Of a DNA stretch of 64,000 nucleotides, positions 53,451 through 62,817 are shown one piece after another. The notes under the pieces are model-generated. The model made no database searches and was not told the origin of the DNA. It was given only the letters and a program-made list of their open reading frames with translations. The first letter of the stretch is position 1. Every line of letters starts with the position of its first letter. The DNA comes from QQWI01 sp964522015 (GTDB taxonomy: Bacteria; Bacillota; Clostridia; Peptostreptococcales; Acidaminobacteraceae), in contig CAZFST010000004.1 of assembly GCA_964522015.1 (NCBI GenBank), forward strand, positions 93,850 to 157,849, written 5' to 3'. A program made the position numbers and the translations under genes.

Positions 53451-54659
53451 CTAGAGCTCAAAATCCTCTGCAATCACTTGAATAGCTTTCATTTTGTCAC
53501 TGTGATGGATTGTATAAGAAATACTTATTTCAGAGGTGGTCACTTGGTAGAACTTAATGTCGTGATCTGCAAGGAGACTAAAAAGTCTAGCGGCAACCCC
53601 TGATTGCGACACCATACCAATCCCCACCACTGATAGCTTAACCAATTGGTCGTCAAAATAGTAATCGATGGTGTCGTGGACCCCTTTAAAACCATGCAAA
53701 ATAGTTGAAAGGGCCTGTTGATCTTCTTTAAGGGATGTAAAAGATAAGTTCACGGTATCGTGATAGGGTGCTGTCTGTGAAATCATATCCACAAGGATGG
53801 ATTCTTTCGCAATGGTGGAAAACAATTGGCTTACATTCTTTGAATGGTAAGGGATCATAGAAACAGATACCATTAGGCAGTTATGGGTGAGGGTCATGCC
53901 AGTGACGACTTTCTTTTCCATAGATTCATCAAACTCCTTTACGAGGGTTCCCTCAACATCAAAGGTATTAAGGGCAATAGTCATAGGAACGCCGTACTTA
54001 TGACCAATTTCAATGGCCCGTGTTTCCATAATGGAAGCACCAAGACTAGCAAGCTCCAGCATTTCATCATAACTGATAACATTTAATTTTTTAGCTTTTG
54101 GATACATGCGGGGATCAGTGGTATAAACCCCATCCACATCCGTAAAAATTTCAACGGGGCACTTGAGTATGGCTGCCAATGAGACTGCGGTTGTATCGGA
54201 CCCACCCCTTCCGAGGGTTGTGATATCCCCATCTTCGGTAACCCCTTGAAAACCAGCCACCACCACGATGTGATTATCCTTGAGATGCTTTTTAATTCTG
54301 GTGGTATCAATCTCTGCAATGCGGGCTTTGGCATGTAGGGAGTCTGTGATAATGCCTGCCTGAGCCCCGGTTAAGGCAACCGAATCAAACCCTAGGTCTT
54401 TTATGGCCATTGAAAGCAGTGAAATTGTTATTTGTTCTCCGGTAGACAGGAGAATATCCATATCTTTTTTGCAGGGCTTGCTGCTGACTTCGTTGGCAAG
54501 TGCCACTAGTTGATCTGTTGACTTACCCATTGCAGAAACCACTACCACTAAGTTTTCACCAAGACTTGCTCGTCTGGTGATTTCTCTTGCGATGTTTTTA
54601 ATGCGGTCAGGGGTGCCTACAGAAGTACCGCCGAATTTTAGAACTGTGAGTGTTTGCAT
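53451..54659 (-). CDS. lysC: Aspartate kinase
   Basis: A 402-aa protein with KFGGTSVGTPDRI at the N-terminus (ATP/aspartate binding), LGRGGSDTTAVSLAA, the kinase region FTDVDGVYTTDP, and two C-terminal ACT domains (VSVSMIPYHSKNVSQLF and LSVVGIGMVSQSGVAARLFSLL). It catalyses the first step to lysine, threonine and methionine; ACT domains usually confer feedback inhibition. No lysine riboswitch was seen upstream; a long hairpin occupies the leader instead. AAGGAGG lies before the ATG. Confidence 0.92.
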   Translation of the reverse strand: MQTLTVLKFGGTSVGTPDRIKNIAREITRRASLGENLVVVVSAMGKSTDQLVALANEVSSKPCKKDMDILLSTGEQITISLLSMAIKDLGFDSVALTGAQAGIITDSLHAKARIAEIDTTRIKKHLKDNHIVVVAGFQGVTEDGDITTLGRGGSDTTAVSLAAILKCPVEIFTDVDGVYTTDPRMYPKAKKLNVISYDEMLELASLGASIMETRAIEIGHKYGVPMTIALNTFDVEGTLVKEFDESMEKKVVTGMTLTHNCLMVSVSMIPYHSKNVSQLFSTIAKESILVDMISQTAPYHDTVNLSFTSLKEDQQALSTILHGFKGVHDTIDYYFDDQLVKLSVVGIGMVSQSGVAARLFSLLADHDIKFYQVTTSEISISYTIHHSDKMKAIQVIAEDFEL

Positions 54660-54722
54660 GAACGCGCCTCCTTGATTTGACTCATGTTAGCACGATGAAT
54701 AGAGAGGGTCAAACAAAGGTCA

Positions 54723-54789
54723 CAGCCCACCTCACTAAGAATTTGCAATCTGTTATAGTACAGATGAAAATTCTTAGTGAGGTGGGCTG
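54723..54789. repeat. Perfect 22-bp inverted repeat in the lysC leader
   Basis: The 54723-54744 arm (CAGCCCACCTCACTAAG...) pairs perfectly with 54768-54789. An inner ATCTGT/ACAGAT stem lies in the 23-base loop. It sits between the antiporter stop and lysC start on the transcribed strand, without a clear T-run. It could be a processing/attenuation hairpin or a MITE-like remnant. Confidence 0.8.
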
Positions 54790-54833
54790 CAAGGTAATAA
54801 GAATGAACTGTATGTTAAATTTTGGAGTGTCAC

Positions 54834-56555
54834 TTACAACAACATGTAGCAAAGGGAAGCGATAATGGTAGGGGGAAGAGCATATAAGAATAGGCTGCCT
54901 GGTTGAATGCCATTTGTAAAGTACTGTTTTAGCAGAGATTGACCAATTGGATTAGGTGAGTTAGCAATCACGGTTAAGCCGCCACCGGTCACAGCGCCAG
55001 CAACAACGGCGTATTTCATAGTATCACTAAAAGTTGGAACAAGACTACATAAATAGGTGATGGCTGCGTTGTCATTAAATGATGTCAATATAATAGCAAC
55101 CAAGTGAAGAGGAATCTCCCCTAAATTACTAAGGACCGGTTGTATCCACCATCCCTGAAGGCCTCCGTGGACCACAAGTCCTGATAGGAAAAAAGCAACC
55201 ATTAAAGCAGGTTTTAAATCCATTCGATTTTGGTAAAAGGCAGTCACTTGGAAGAAGCCTAAATAGAAGAGAAAGCCAGCAATAAAAAGAATCAGTTCGT
55301 GGGCGTTGGCAAGTGTCCAGAGCATAAAACCAATATGGACAATCATAATCCAATAAGGGACTTTATCATCCCTGCTATCCCAGTTTGGATCCCGGTAGAT
55401 GGGGCGCTGTTCATCCGGTAAAAGACCTGGAATAGATCTTTTCATTTCTTCGAGCTTGATGTGTTCGAATCTCTCTTCTAAAGTCTCAGCAATATTGTAA
55501 TCGGCCATTTCTTTTTCACTAAGAGATGACATGGCTTCAGCTTTTATTCTTGCCTTAATATCAGAGCTTACCTGCAAAAATCGGTGTGTAAAACCAACAC
55601 TCCTATTGATTTTTTGTTCTTCTGAATCAAAAATGGCTTCAAGTTTCTTACGACTGATAAATTTGCGTTGGATGAAATTTTGATATTGATTGGTTTCGTA
55701 GGGGGCTTTTAAGGCATTCAAATCCCTTTTGAACAAGAAATAGAAGAAGGTATTACTAAGAATAACCGCCAAAATCGCCTTCCATCCAAAGTTAAAGAAC
55801 ATGAAACCGGAACTCCAATCCCATACGCTGGCCACCATTAAGATTGGAGGTGATGCAAAGTTAGATAGGGTACCACCTACTGAAACATTGACAAAAAGCA
55901 AGGCAAGGGTGCCGTATTTCAAACGATTTGTCGGTTTAAGCACAAAAAACTTTTCAGAAAGTAGCATGGCTGATACAACCATGGCAGCAGGGCCAGTGAT
56001 AAATGAACCTAGTATTGGACCAAGTGTCAGGATGGCAAACCACCAGGCGGTGAGTTTACCCCCAAAGACCTTCACAACTTTCCATAATAAGAGCTCAAAC
56101 AACTTTAAAATGGGACGGCTAGAGGCAATGGTCATAATGACGATGACAAATACAGGTTCGACATAACGGGCGTGACTGACATAGCTAACAAAGGTATGCC
56201 AATCGTAATAGAATATGGTTCCAAGGCCCAGAACGATAGACCAGATGCCAAAAACCGCTTCGATTTCCCCGCAAAAGTGAAAAATCCCAGCCATAATGGA
56301 GGTGGCCATTGGATCCACGAATCCTTTTTGCTTTTTTTCATTAAACCGGTGATGAAAGTACATCGCACGCTTGTTAAACCAACTGGTAAAGAAAGAATGC
56401 AAGATGGCAAGGGCGAATATGATTGTTGCAAATAGATTATAGGGTGCGATGTCAATACGGTGTATTAGAATCTCCATGATTGATGTCATATTGCCATCGT
56501 TATAAACCTCAAGAGGCAGAGGGATTTGGATACCGTATCCAAGTAAATGTATCAT
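54834..56555 (-). CDS. Putative Na+/H+ antiporter, ion-transporter superfamily
   Basis: A 573-aa protein with about ten hydrophobic segments in two halves separated by a charged ~140-residue cytoplasmic loop (~305-400, KFISRKKLEAIF...). Motifs FGIWSIVLGLG, ITGPAAMVVSAMLLSEKFF, LLFVNVSVGGTLSNFASPPILMVA and SFNDNAAITYLCSLVP resemble the putative Na+/H+ antiporter family of the IT superfamily. Its ATG overlaps the stop of the upstream GGDEF-EAL gene (ATGA), so translation is coupled. It may exchange Na+ or H+ for a carboxylate or proton. Confidence 0.75.
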   Translation of the reverse strand: MIHLLGYGIQIPLPLEVYNDGNMTSIMEILIHRIDIAPYNLFATIIFALAILHSFFTSWFNKRAMYFHHRFNEKKQKGFVDPMATSIMAGIFHFCGEIEAVFGIWSIVLGLGTIFYYDWHTFVSYVSHARYVEPVFVIVIMTIASSRPILKLFELLLWKVVKVFGGKLTAWWFAILTLGPILGSFITGPAAMVVSAMLLSEKFFVLKPTNRLKYGTLALLFVNVSVGGTLSNFASPPILMVASVWDWSSGFMFFNFGWKAILAVILSNTFFYFLFKRDLNALKAPYETNQYQNFIQRKFISRKKLEAIFDSEEQKINRSVGFTHRFLQVSSDIKARIKAEAMSSLSEKEMADYNIAETLEERFEHIKLEEMKRSIPGLLPDEQRPIYRDPNWDSRDDKVPYWIMIVHIGFMLWTLANAHELILFIAGFLFYLGFFQVTAFYQNRMDLKPALMVAFFLSGLVVHGGLQGWWIQPVLSNLGEIPLHLVAIILTSFNDNAAITYLCSLVPTFSDTMKYAVVAGAVTGGGLTVIANSPNPIGQSLLKQYFTNGIQPGSLFLYALPPTIIASLCYMLL

Positions 56556-59536
56556 AAATGCGCCTCCTGATGGTTTAAAATTGCTTCGAATTCTTCGGCT
56601 GTTACTGGTTTATGGTAATAGTAACCTTGAACTTCATCGCAGTTTTGTTCTTGAAGAAAACCCACCTGTTCTATGGTTTCAACCCCTTCTGCTATCAACT
56701 CAAGATTTAACATTTTACCTAGGAGAATAATGGTTTTGGTCACTGCTTGATCTTGCTGATTCTCAGGAAGGCCAAGGATGAATTCACGGTCGATTTTTAT
56801 TCGGTCAATTGGCAGTGTCTTGATACGGCTAAGAGAAGAATAAGCCGTTCCAAAATCGTCGATGGCAATTTTGACACCTAAGGTTTTAAGGGCATTCAAG
56901 GTGCTGATGACATGGTCAGGTTCGCTCATGGCAACACTTTCAGTAATCTCAAGCTCTAAGAGATTTGGTGTGATGCCAGAGTGATTGATGGCAGAAGCGA
57001 CTTTATAGATAAAATCAGGCTGTCTAAATTGTGTTAATGAAAGGTTGACAGCCATACGGGTGGAGGTATGTCCCTTTTTAAACCATTCTACACTTTGCTC
57101 ACAGGCTGCGTTTAGTACCCAGTCGCCAACTTGATTGATCATATCGATTTGCTCAACTAGGGGAACGAAAACAGAAGGCATCATAAATCCAAATTGGGGG
57201 CTTCGCCACCTAATTAGAGCTTCGGCACCTACAATCAAACCGGTTTTAAGGCTGACCTGAGGTTGGTAAAAGAGCTCGAATTCATTATTTTTAAGTGCTT
57301 CTTGTAAATGATGAAGTAACTCGTTTTCATGCCGTAATTGTGCATTTTGTTCTGGGGTACATAATTGATATTGATTTTTACCCTTCTGCTTTGCCTCATA
57401 CATGGCCGTTTCCGCACTCTTAATGAGTTCCTCAGCACTTTCGCCATCCAAAGGATAATTTGCGATACCAATACTAGTGGTGCAAAGGTAAGTTGCTTTT
57501 TCTAAATGAAAAGGTGTTTTAAAAACCGCTTGAATCCGTTTTGCAAAGTTGACTAAATTTCGACTCCGTTCTTTTAAATCGGCATCTACTCTTGCCCGCT
57601 TGATGATTACAAATTCGTCTTCTCCTACTCTGGACAAAAAGCCATTTGCGCCAGTCAATGTCTTCAGTTGTTTTGATACGGATTTTAGGAGCATATCCCC
57701 ACTACTGCGGCCATGAATATCATTGACTCGTTTAAAAGAATCAAGATCTAGATAGTATATATCCAGAGGTTGGTTTGGATGGTTCTTTAAAAGGGACGCA
57801 AGGGTATCGATTAGATATAGATTATTGGGTAGGGTTGTCAGCTGATCATGGTTTGCCAAATAGGCAATTTCGTTATCCCGGTCCACACGGGAAAGTCCAG
57901 AAGCAACGATGTTTCCCAGAGGCTTAAGGGTATTGATCGCTTCTTCATCCCATTGGTGTACTTTTTTTTGAATTTCAAATCCAATAACAGCCTGCAAATT
58001 ACTAGAGTAGTCTATTGGAATGGTAATCATGGATTCTCTTTCAAGCAGTTCTTCATAACTCCAAGGAAAAGAAGACTGAACGACGTTGTCAGATTGGGTG
58101 GTGTCATCATCAGTTAGTGAAGTATAAGCATTAGTCGCTCGAGTTTCGCTGTTCCAGTGATGAACTGAATGGATTTTTTTATGCTCCCTATGATAGAAAG
58201 CCACATAGCCCCAGTCAGCTTTCAAAAATGTACCAATACGGATTAACATGCCAAAAAGTCGCTCATCTTTTGAGTGTTGGTTAATGGCTATAAAAGAAGT
58301 TGATATTTCAGAGACTAAAAGCTGCAAGTAGGTAAGGACATTATGGCTTTCAATTTCACGATTCAAAGCCTGGTTGATTTCTGAAATTTCTTGTGTTCTT
58401 ATCAGAACTTTATGTTCTAGTTCTTCTTGAGCTACTTTTAAAGCCTGTTCTCTCTTTTTTAACTCTGAAAGATCCGATAGGATACAGACTACCCCAATCA
58501 AGCCACCCCAATTGTCTAGGATAGGCGCGGAAGAAAAGAGAACAAATTTTTGACTATTATCCTTAGTGGTGATGCACTGTTCGCAACTACTAAAACTAAA
58601 GGCGTGAGGGGCTGTTAGATTCGATGATTTAAACGGACTATCAAATGAAAAAATAGTTTCAATGGAATGGTTAATCAGTTCAGATTCATCTTTTTCTAGC
58701 ATCAGTTGACCTGAAGGATTGACCGTTTGGATGATTAGATTGTGGTCGATTAAAATAACAGCGTCATTCATATGCAGAAGCATATCTTCAGCGATAAAAC
58801 TTGGCGTCAGTGACACCAAGCCATATTTTTTGATGGCATACCAAATGGCGATAACGGGAATTAACAAAAGCACCACGCCCAATTCGGGCAAAAGGATATT
58901 ACTGCGATAATCCATGAGAACATCGGTCAGTGATCCAAGTAAGAATGCTAAAATAAAGGAGGACAGAATTAAGGTGGCTTGACGCTTTTCTCTAATTAGC
59001 TTGGTTTTGATACTCCAGTAAAAAATGAGACAGAGTCCAAGAAGGCTATAGGACAGGTAGTAAACATTAAAATAAGCATCCCAAAACCCACCAACAGCTA
59101 CATTGCGCCATCCGAAATTGGTAAGAATCATATTGAGATATTGAGTTGAGATTTGATTTGAAATTGAAAATACATAAACGCAAATCAGGGCTGGTATGTA
59201 GAGGAGGACTGTACGGATCCACTTGATTCTAGTAGAAACAACACCGAAAACCCCGCTTTTTTCTATAAGAATCAGAAAAAAATGAAACATAAGCGCGTAA
59301 AAAAGACTCCAACCTAGGGCTGATACCCGACGCCAAAAGATCACGACTGACAGGTTTGGGGCTACAAATGAAATGGCAAATGAAAATGACCAAATGGCTA
59401 AGGCGACTGTATTGTACAAGAATAATTTGTTGAGGGTTGAGGGTCCGCCTATGTAAAGTAGATAAAATCCATGGTAAAGGTAGAGGATTGATATCACAAT
59501 ATAGAGGCAAGTCAAAATGGTAATGATAGAGATCAT
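56552..59536 (-). CDS. 7TM-PAS-GAF-GGDEF-EAL cyclic-di-GMP protein
   Basis: 994 aa from ATG 59536 (AAAGGGG upstream). An N-terminal region with about seven TM segments (residues ~5-240) resembles the N-terminal 7TM domain of sensor kinases. A PAS domain (~245-365, QLMLEKDESELINHSIETIF), a coiled coil, a GAF domain (~400-560), a GGDEF domain and a C-terminal EAL domain follow. The GGDEF signature reads GEDEF, so synthase activity is doubtful. EAL shows EALIRW, DDFGTAYSS and EGVET, so phosphodiesterase activity is likely. It is coupled to the antiporter gene by a 4-bp overlap. Confidence 0.87.
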   Translation of the reverse strand: MISIITILTCLYIVISILYLYHGFYLLYIGGPSTLNKLFLYNTVALAIWSFSFAISFVAPNLSVVIFWRRVSALGWSLFYALMFHFFLILIEKSGVFGVVSTRIKWIRTVLLYIPALICVYVFSISNQISTQYLNMILTNFGWRNVAVGGFWDAYFNVYYLSYSLLGLCLIFYWSIKTKLIREKRQATLILSSFILAFLLGSLTDVLMDYRSNILLPELGVVLLLIPVIAIWYAIKKYGLVSLTPSFIAEDMLLHMNDAVILIDHNLIIQTVNPSGQLMLEKDESELINHSIETIFSFDSPFKSSNLTAPHAFSFSSCEQCITTKDNSQKFVLFSSAPILDNWGGLIGVVCILSDLSELKKREQALKVAQEELEHKVLIRTQEISEINQALNREIESHNVLTYLQLLVSEISTSFIAINQHSKDERLFGMLIRIGTFLKADWGYVAFYHREHKKIHSVHHWNSETRATNAYTSLTDDDTTQSDNVVQSSFPWSYEELLERESMITIPIDYSSNLQAVIGFEIQKKVHQWDEEAINTLKPLGNIVASGLSRVDRDNEIAYLANHDQLTTLPNNLYLIDTLASLLKNHPNQPLDIYYLDLDSFKRVNDIHGRSSGDMLLKSVSKQLKTLTGANGFLSRVGEDEFVIIKRARVDADLKERSRNLVNFAKRIQAVFKTPFHLEKATYLCTTSIGIANYPLDGESAEELIKSAETAMYEAKQKGKNQYQLCTPEQNAQLRHENELLHHLQEALKNNEFELFYQPQVSLKTGLIVGAEALIRWRSPQFGFMMPSVFVPLVEQIDMINQVGDWVLNAACEQSVEWFKKGHTSTRMAVNLSLTQFRQPDFIYKVASAINHSGITPNLLELEITESVAMSEPDHVISTLNALKTLGVKIAIDDFGTAYSSLSRIKTLPIDRIKIDREFILGLPENQQDQAVTKTIILLGKMLNLELIAEGVETIEQVGFLQEQNCDEVQGYYYHKPVTAEEFEAILNHQEAHL

Positions 59537-59725
59537 GTGCAACCCCTTTCTATTTGAAAACCCAACAGATGGGTTACTTATACCCCAAATCGGTGCCTAA
59601 AAACAATTGGTATGGTGTCTTCAAGCAAAGTGTGGTGGAAACTATAAAAACCCTTGACACAGTTGCGCAAGCCTAGAAATTTTGTTATAGTTAAGAGACA
59701 AATGTGACCGAAAGAGGTGGGTGTG

Positions 59726-60229
59726 ATGGATCGTTTTGTAATTCGATTAGCGAATGTGAATGATGCAGCGGCCATTGTGGATGTTAATATCGCCACATGG
59801 GAAATCGCTTATAAAGGTATTATCGATGAGGCGTTTTTGGAATCTAGACATAAGAACCGCGACATAAATATAAGTCGGGTAGCAGAACGGTTTTCAAATC
59901 CAGATGCGGTAATTTTTGTGGCTGAAGTAGATGACGTAGTTGTTGGCTTCGCCAATGCTGGCAATGAAAAGACTGGCGCTTACGATGGAGAAATTTATGC
60001 CCTTTATGTAGCAGAGGCCCATCATGGGATAGGGATTGGCAATGCGCTGATCAAGCGGGTTAAAACCCTCTTTCATGCTCAGGGAAAGAAAAATATGATG
60101 ATCTGGTCCCTTACCGCAAACCCATATCGTGGCTTTTACGAGCGGGTTGGTGGGGTAGAAGTAGCCCGTCAGTTTACCACTATTGGGGAGCAGTCCTTAG
60201 AAGAGATTGGGTACTTGTTTTCGATTTAA
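59726..60229 (+). CDS. GNAT acetyltransferase
   Basis: A 167-aa protein from ATG 59726 (AGAGGTGG upstream; a GTG nine bases earlier is in frame). FVIRLANVNDAAAIVDVNIATWEIAYKGIIDEAFL is the usual N-terminus of amino-acid/amine GNATs. EIYALYVAEAHHGIGIGNALIKR carries the acetyl-CoA Q/H-x-x-G-x-G/A loop, and NPYRGFYERVGG the C-terminal strand. Substrate unknown. A nucleotidyltransferase-fold gene follows 29 bp later. Confidence 0.85.
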   Translation: MDRFVIRLANVNDAAAIVDVNIATWEIAYKGIIDEAFLESRHKNRDINISRVAERFSNPDAVIFVAEVDDVVVGFANAGNEKTGAYDGEIYALYVAEAHHGIGIGNALIKRVKTLFHAQGKKNMMIWSLTANPYRGFYERVGGVEVARQFTTIGEQSLEEIGYLFSI

Positions 60230-60258
60230 TAAATCACAAACGACTGAGGAGAAATCCT

Positions 60259-60759
60259 ATGAACATACCAGAGAATTTAGAGATGACACCACTGTTATCA
60301 GCACTTGCGAAAATTGCAGGGGCACTGAATGCCAGACATATCACTTGGGCCATAGGTGGCTCTACACTTTTGAGCGTTTATGGGATTGTGGATGCCCCCC
60401 ACGACCTGGATTTGTTGGTTGATGAGGCAGATATCAGCGCTGCTGTGGAAACCCTTAACACCCTTGGTCAGCAAATTATCTGGGAGCCCTCCGAAGAATT
60501 CTGCAGTCACTTTTTTGTGGAATTTGTGGTGGAAGGCATTGAGGTGGATGTTATGGCGGGCCTGACCATTAAATTAAATGATGGAGGCTATTATACCTAC
60601 CCATTCAATCAAGAGAGTATTGCAGGTTATACCCATGTTTATGGGGTCACAGTGCCCCTGACATCTTTGCAGGATTGGCACATGCTATACAGCATGATGG
60701 CACACCGGGAGCCAAGAGTAGCACAAATCGAGACCTATTTAGGTTTGCAAGAGCACTAA
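60259..60759 (+). CDS. Nucleotidyltransferase-fold protein
   Basis: A 166-aa protein. AIGGSTLLSVYGIVDAPHDLDLLV matches the GGS...DxD core of small nucleotidyltransferase-fold proteins, and GIEVDVMAG supplies the third acidic strand. It resembles aminoglycoside- or toxin-type NTases without a C-terminal partner domain. There is no toxin-antitoxin pair next to it, although the GNAT gene upstream could be co-transcribed. Catalytic activity is plausible, but substrate and role are unknown. Confidence 0.72.
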   Translation: MNIPENLEMTPLLSALAKIAGALNARHITWAIGGSTLLSVYGIVDAPHDLDLLVDEADISAAVETLNTLGQQIIWEPSEEFCSHFFVEFVVEGIEVDVMAGLTIKLNDGGYYTYPFNQESIAGYTHVYGVTVPLTSLQDWHMLYSMMAHREPRVAQIETYLGLQEH

Positions 60760-60782
60760 TTTAAGCCCGAGTACAAGTAAAC

Positions 60783-60821
60783 AAAAACCTCTGTGAAGTT
60801 AAACAGAGGTTTTATTTTTTT
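60783..60821 (+). terminator. Terminator between convergent genes
   Basis: AAAACCTCTGT pairs with ACAGAGGTTTT, followed by ATTTTTTT. Confidence 0.88.
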
Positions 60822-60833
60822 GAAACCCAGTGG

Positions 60834-61397
60834 TTAAACTGTGTTTTCAGTATGATCTAAATCCAGCCTATCACTATAAGCTAAGCCAGCAAGCTCTTTC
60901 GTTCGCTGCTGCTGAATTTCGATGTTTTTAAACAGGAGTTGGAACTGTTCAGAAAGATGTTTTACATCGTCATTGACGCTTTTGGTGTCTTCGTCCACAC
61001 TTTGATACCGTTTTTCTTGGCTTTGGGTACTTGTCATTAATAAATCAAGTTGGCTACTAAATGCAATCAAGTAATTTTGAAGGTTTTCAAAGTAGATGTC
61101 ATTTTCACGATTTGCAATTAGAGCGCTGGCGATGATTTCTGAAAGCTTCATGGCACTGGATTGCATTCCTTGAGTAGCTGTAGTGAGTATCTGTTGCGCT
61201 CCAAGTACATGGTTAAGAATTCGATCGGTTTCATCGGATAATTTCCCCACGGCCTCTGCAACTACTGAAAACCCCCGACCATGTTCTCCTGCCCGGGCGG
61301 CTTCAATTGAAGCATTTAAAGCGAGCATTTTTATTTGAGAAGAAACCCCAAAAATGGCCCCGGCTAAAAAGTATCGCTTTGCAGTTTGTGACAGCAT
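60834..61397 (-). CDS. Soluble half-length MCP signalling protein
   Basis: A 187-aa protein with no TM segment or HAMP domain. The MCP hairpin-tip sequence (SSQIKMLALNASIEAARAGEHGRGFSVVAEAVGKLSDET) lies at residues ~19-58. So only the tip and the descending helix are present; the ascending helix is missing. The rest is helical. It starts 28 bp after the PAS histidine kinase gene and is probably expressed with it. It could bind CheW/CheA-type proteins or act as a partner of that kinase. GGAGC lies upstream of the ATG. Confidence 0.75.
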   Translation of the reverse strand: MLSQTAKRYFLAGAIFGVSSQIKMLALNASIEAARAGEHGRGFSVVAEAVGKLSDETDRILNHVLGAQQILTTATQGMQSSAMKLSEIIASALIANRENDIYFENLQNYLIAFSSQLDLLMTSTQSQEKRYQSVDEDTKSVNDDVKHLSEQFQLLFKNIEIQQQRTKELAGLAYSDRLDLDHTENTV

Positions 61398-61425
61398 ATT
61401 GTGCTCCTTAAGATTGATCTAAACA

Positions 61426-62571
61426 TCAATGAAGTGGCAACTCAATATAAAATGTGGTGCCTTCCAGTTGATTGGTGGTGAAGCCAACTTTTCCATGTAG
61501 ATAGGTTTCTCCAATTAACTTGATGCTATAGGTTCCAAGCCCTCGACCTTTGCCCTTTGAAGAAAAGTTTTTATAGAAAATCCGAGGTATAGATGATTCT
61601 GGAATGGCACCATTGTTATGGACCCAAATTCTTACGGATTCATGGTTCACGCTCCTATTGGCCCCTAGTGTTATGCTTTGCCCAGGCGAAGAGGCTTCTA
61701 GGCCATTTTTTATCATATTGCCAAGAACGCGCTTCAAGAGAGCGTAATCACTTTCAAATGCAAGGTTTAAGCTGTCATTGGAAACCAGAATTTTCTTATT
61801 GGTGGCAATATTGTGATGTTGATAAAACTTTGCAAGATTTTGAATCAATTCAGTTGTAAAAAGCGTTATTTTATCAGCTTCAATATCACGGTGTTCAGCA
61901 TCGCCTATGACTTTTTGAAAATTGATCTCATCAATCATACTATCAAAGGCATCACTTACAATTTTCACATCGCCAAGAATGGATTCTTGCACTTCATTTT
62001 CTAGCAATTTCAAAATTCCCCGTATGGCACCAGAAGTGTTCAATATGTCATGGAAAAAGATGCGCTCCAGTGCCCGCTTTTGAAGTGTATCGGTCATGTC
62101 TTGCAGTGTTACAAAATAGTAGGTGCCCAGCTGGCTTTGATAAGGGGTGAGGCTAAGAATAAGATTTAAGGTACTGTTGTTGGTCTTCAGGGGGATGGCA
62201 CATTCGCCGGACACATCAATATTGTCGACAATTGCTTTTAGCAATAGATTAAGTACGCCACAGCTTCCACAAGCAGTATCTGTACCACAACCATTAATAT
62301 TTGCATCAGAATATTTGCAATGGACCAATTCCCCTGGGCGCTGCCCAAGGGCAATTTTAATATCTTGTATACCCAGTAGATTCAATAGATTTTTATTGGC
62401 ATAAACCAATTGTCTAGTCTGATTGAGAATCAGAACATTAGTATGTGTCAAATCCAAAGCGGTGATTAAAAGCGGCATGCTTTGAAAATATTCAAACTCT
62501 CTATTGATCTGCTGAACATTGGCACGATTATTGACGTTGTAACCAATCTCTTCTAATTGTTGTTCAAACAT
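61426..62571 (-). CDS. Histidine kinase with Cys-rich PAS domain
   Basis: 381 aa from ATG 62571 (AAGGAGATTCTC upstream). A PAS domain at ~35-170 contains the Cys-rich insertion HCKYSDANINGCGTDTACGSCGVL, a pattern shared by a class of PAS kinases that may bind a metal or respond to redox. A histidine-phosphotransfer helix (FFHDILNTSGAIRG) and a HATPase domain (NMIKNGLEASSPGQ, GRGLGTYSIKLIGE) follow. No response regulator is adjacent; the short MCP-like gene downstream is the only neighbour in the operon. Confidence 0.85.
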   Translation of the reverse strand: MFEQQLEEIGYNVNNRANVQQINREFEYFQSMPLLITALDLTHTNVLILNQTRQLVYANKNLLNLLGIQDIKIALGQRPGELVHCKYSDANINGCGTDTACGSCGVLNLLLKAIVDNIDVSGECAIPLKTNNSTLNLILSLTPYQSQLGTYYFVTLQDMTDTLQKRALERIFFHDILNTSGAIRGILKLLENEVQESILGDVKIVSDAFDSMIDEINFQKVIGDAEHRDIEADKITLFTTELIQNLAKFYQHHNIATNKKILVSNDSLNLAFESDYALLKRVLGNMIKNGLEASSPGQSITLGANRSVNHESVRIWVHNNGAIPESSIPRIFYKNFSSKGKGRGLGTYSIKLIGETYLHGKVGFTTNQLEGTTFYIELPLH

Positions 62572-62783
62572 GAGAATCTCCTTCTTCGAGGTCTGATTTA
62601 TATGTAATACCCACAAAAGTCGTATTGACGCACTAAAACCAATATGGTGATATAACTACATTGTCTAAGTAGTTACTGCTTGTGGAGGCCCAAATATTAC
62701 AAATCATCTATGAAGGACTTGTTTCAAAGACTATAAAGGCATCATTTTAAGAAATAAAAACAAGACTTTGACAAGAATAGGAA

Positions 62784-62816
62784 AAGGGACTGATGACAAA
62801 CTATCAGTCCCTTTTT
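62784..62816. terminator. Terminator at the 3' end of the Rh gene
   Basis: AAAGGGACTGAT pairs with ATCAGTCCCTTT around GACAAACT. T-runs on both strands allow it to serve the minus-strand Rh gene. Confidence 0.75.
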
Positions 62817-62817
62817 A

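Noticed and set aside
54660..54833. Lysine riboswitch upstream of aspartate kinase
   Set aside because: The leader is only ~170 bp and is filled by an inverted repeat. No L-box conserved sequence was found.
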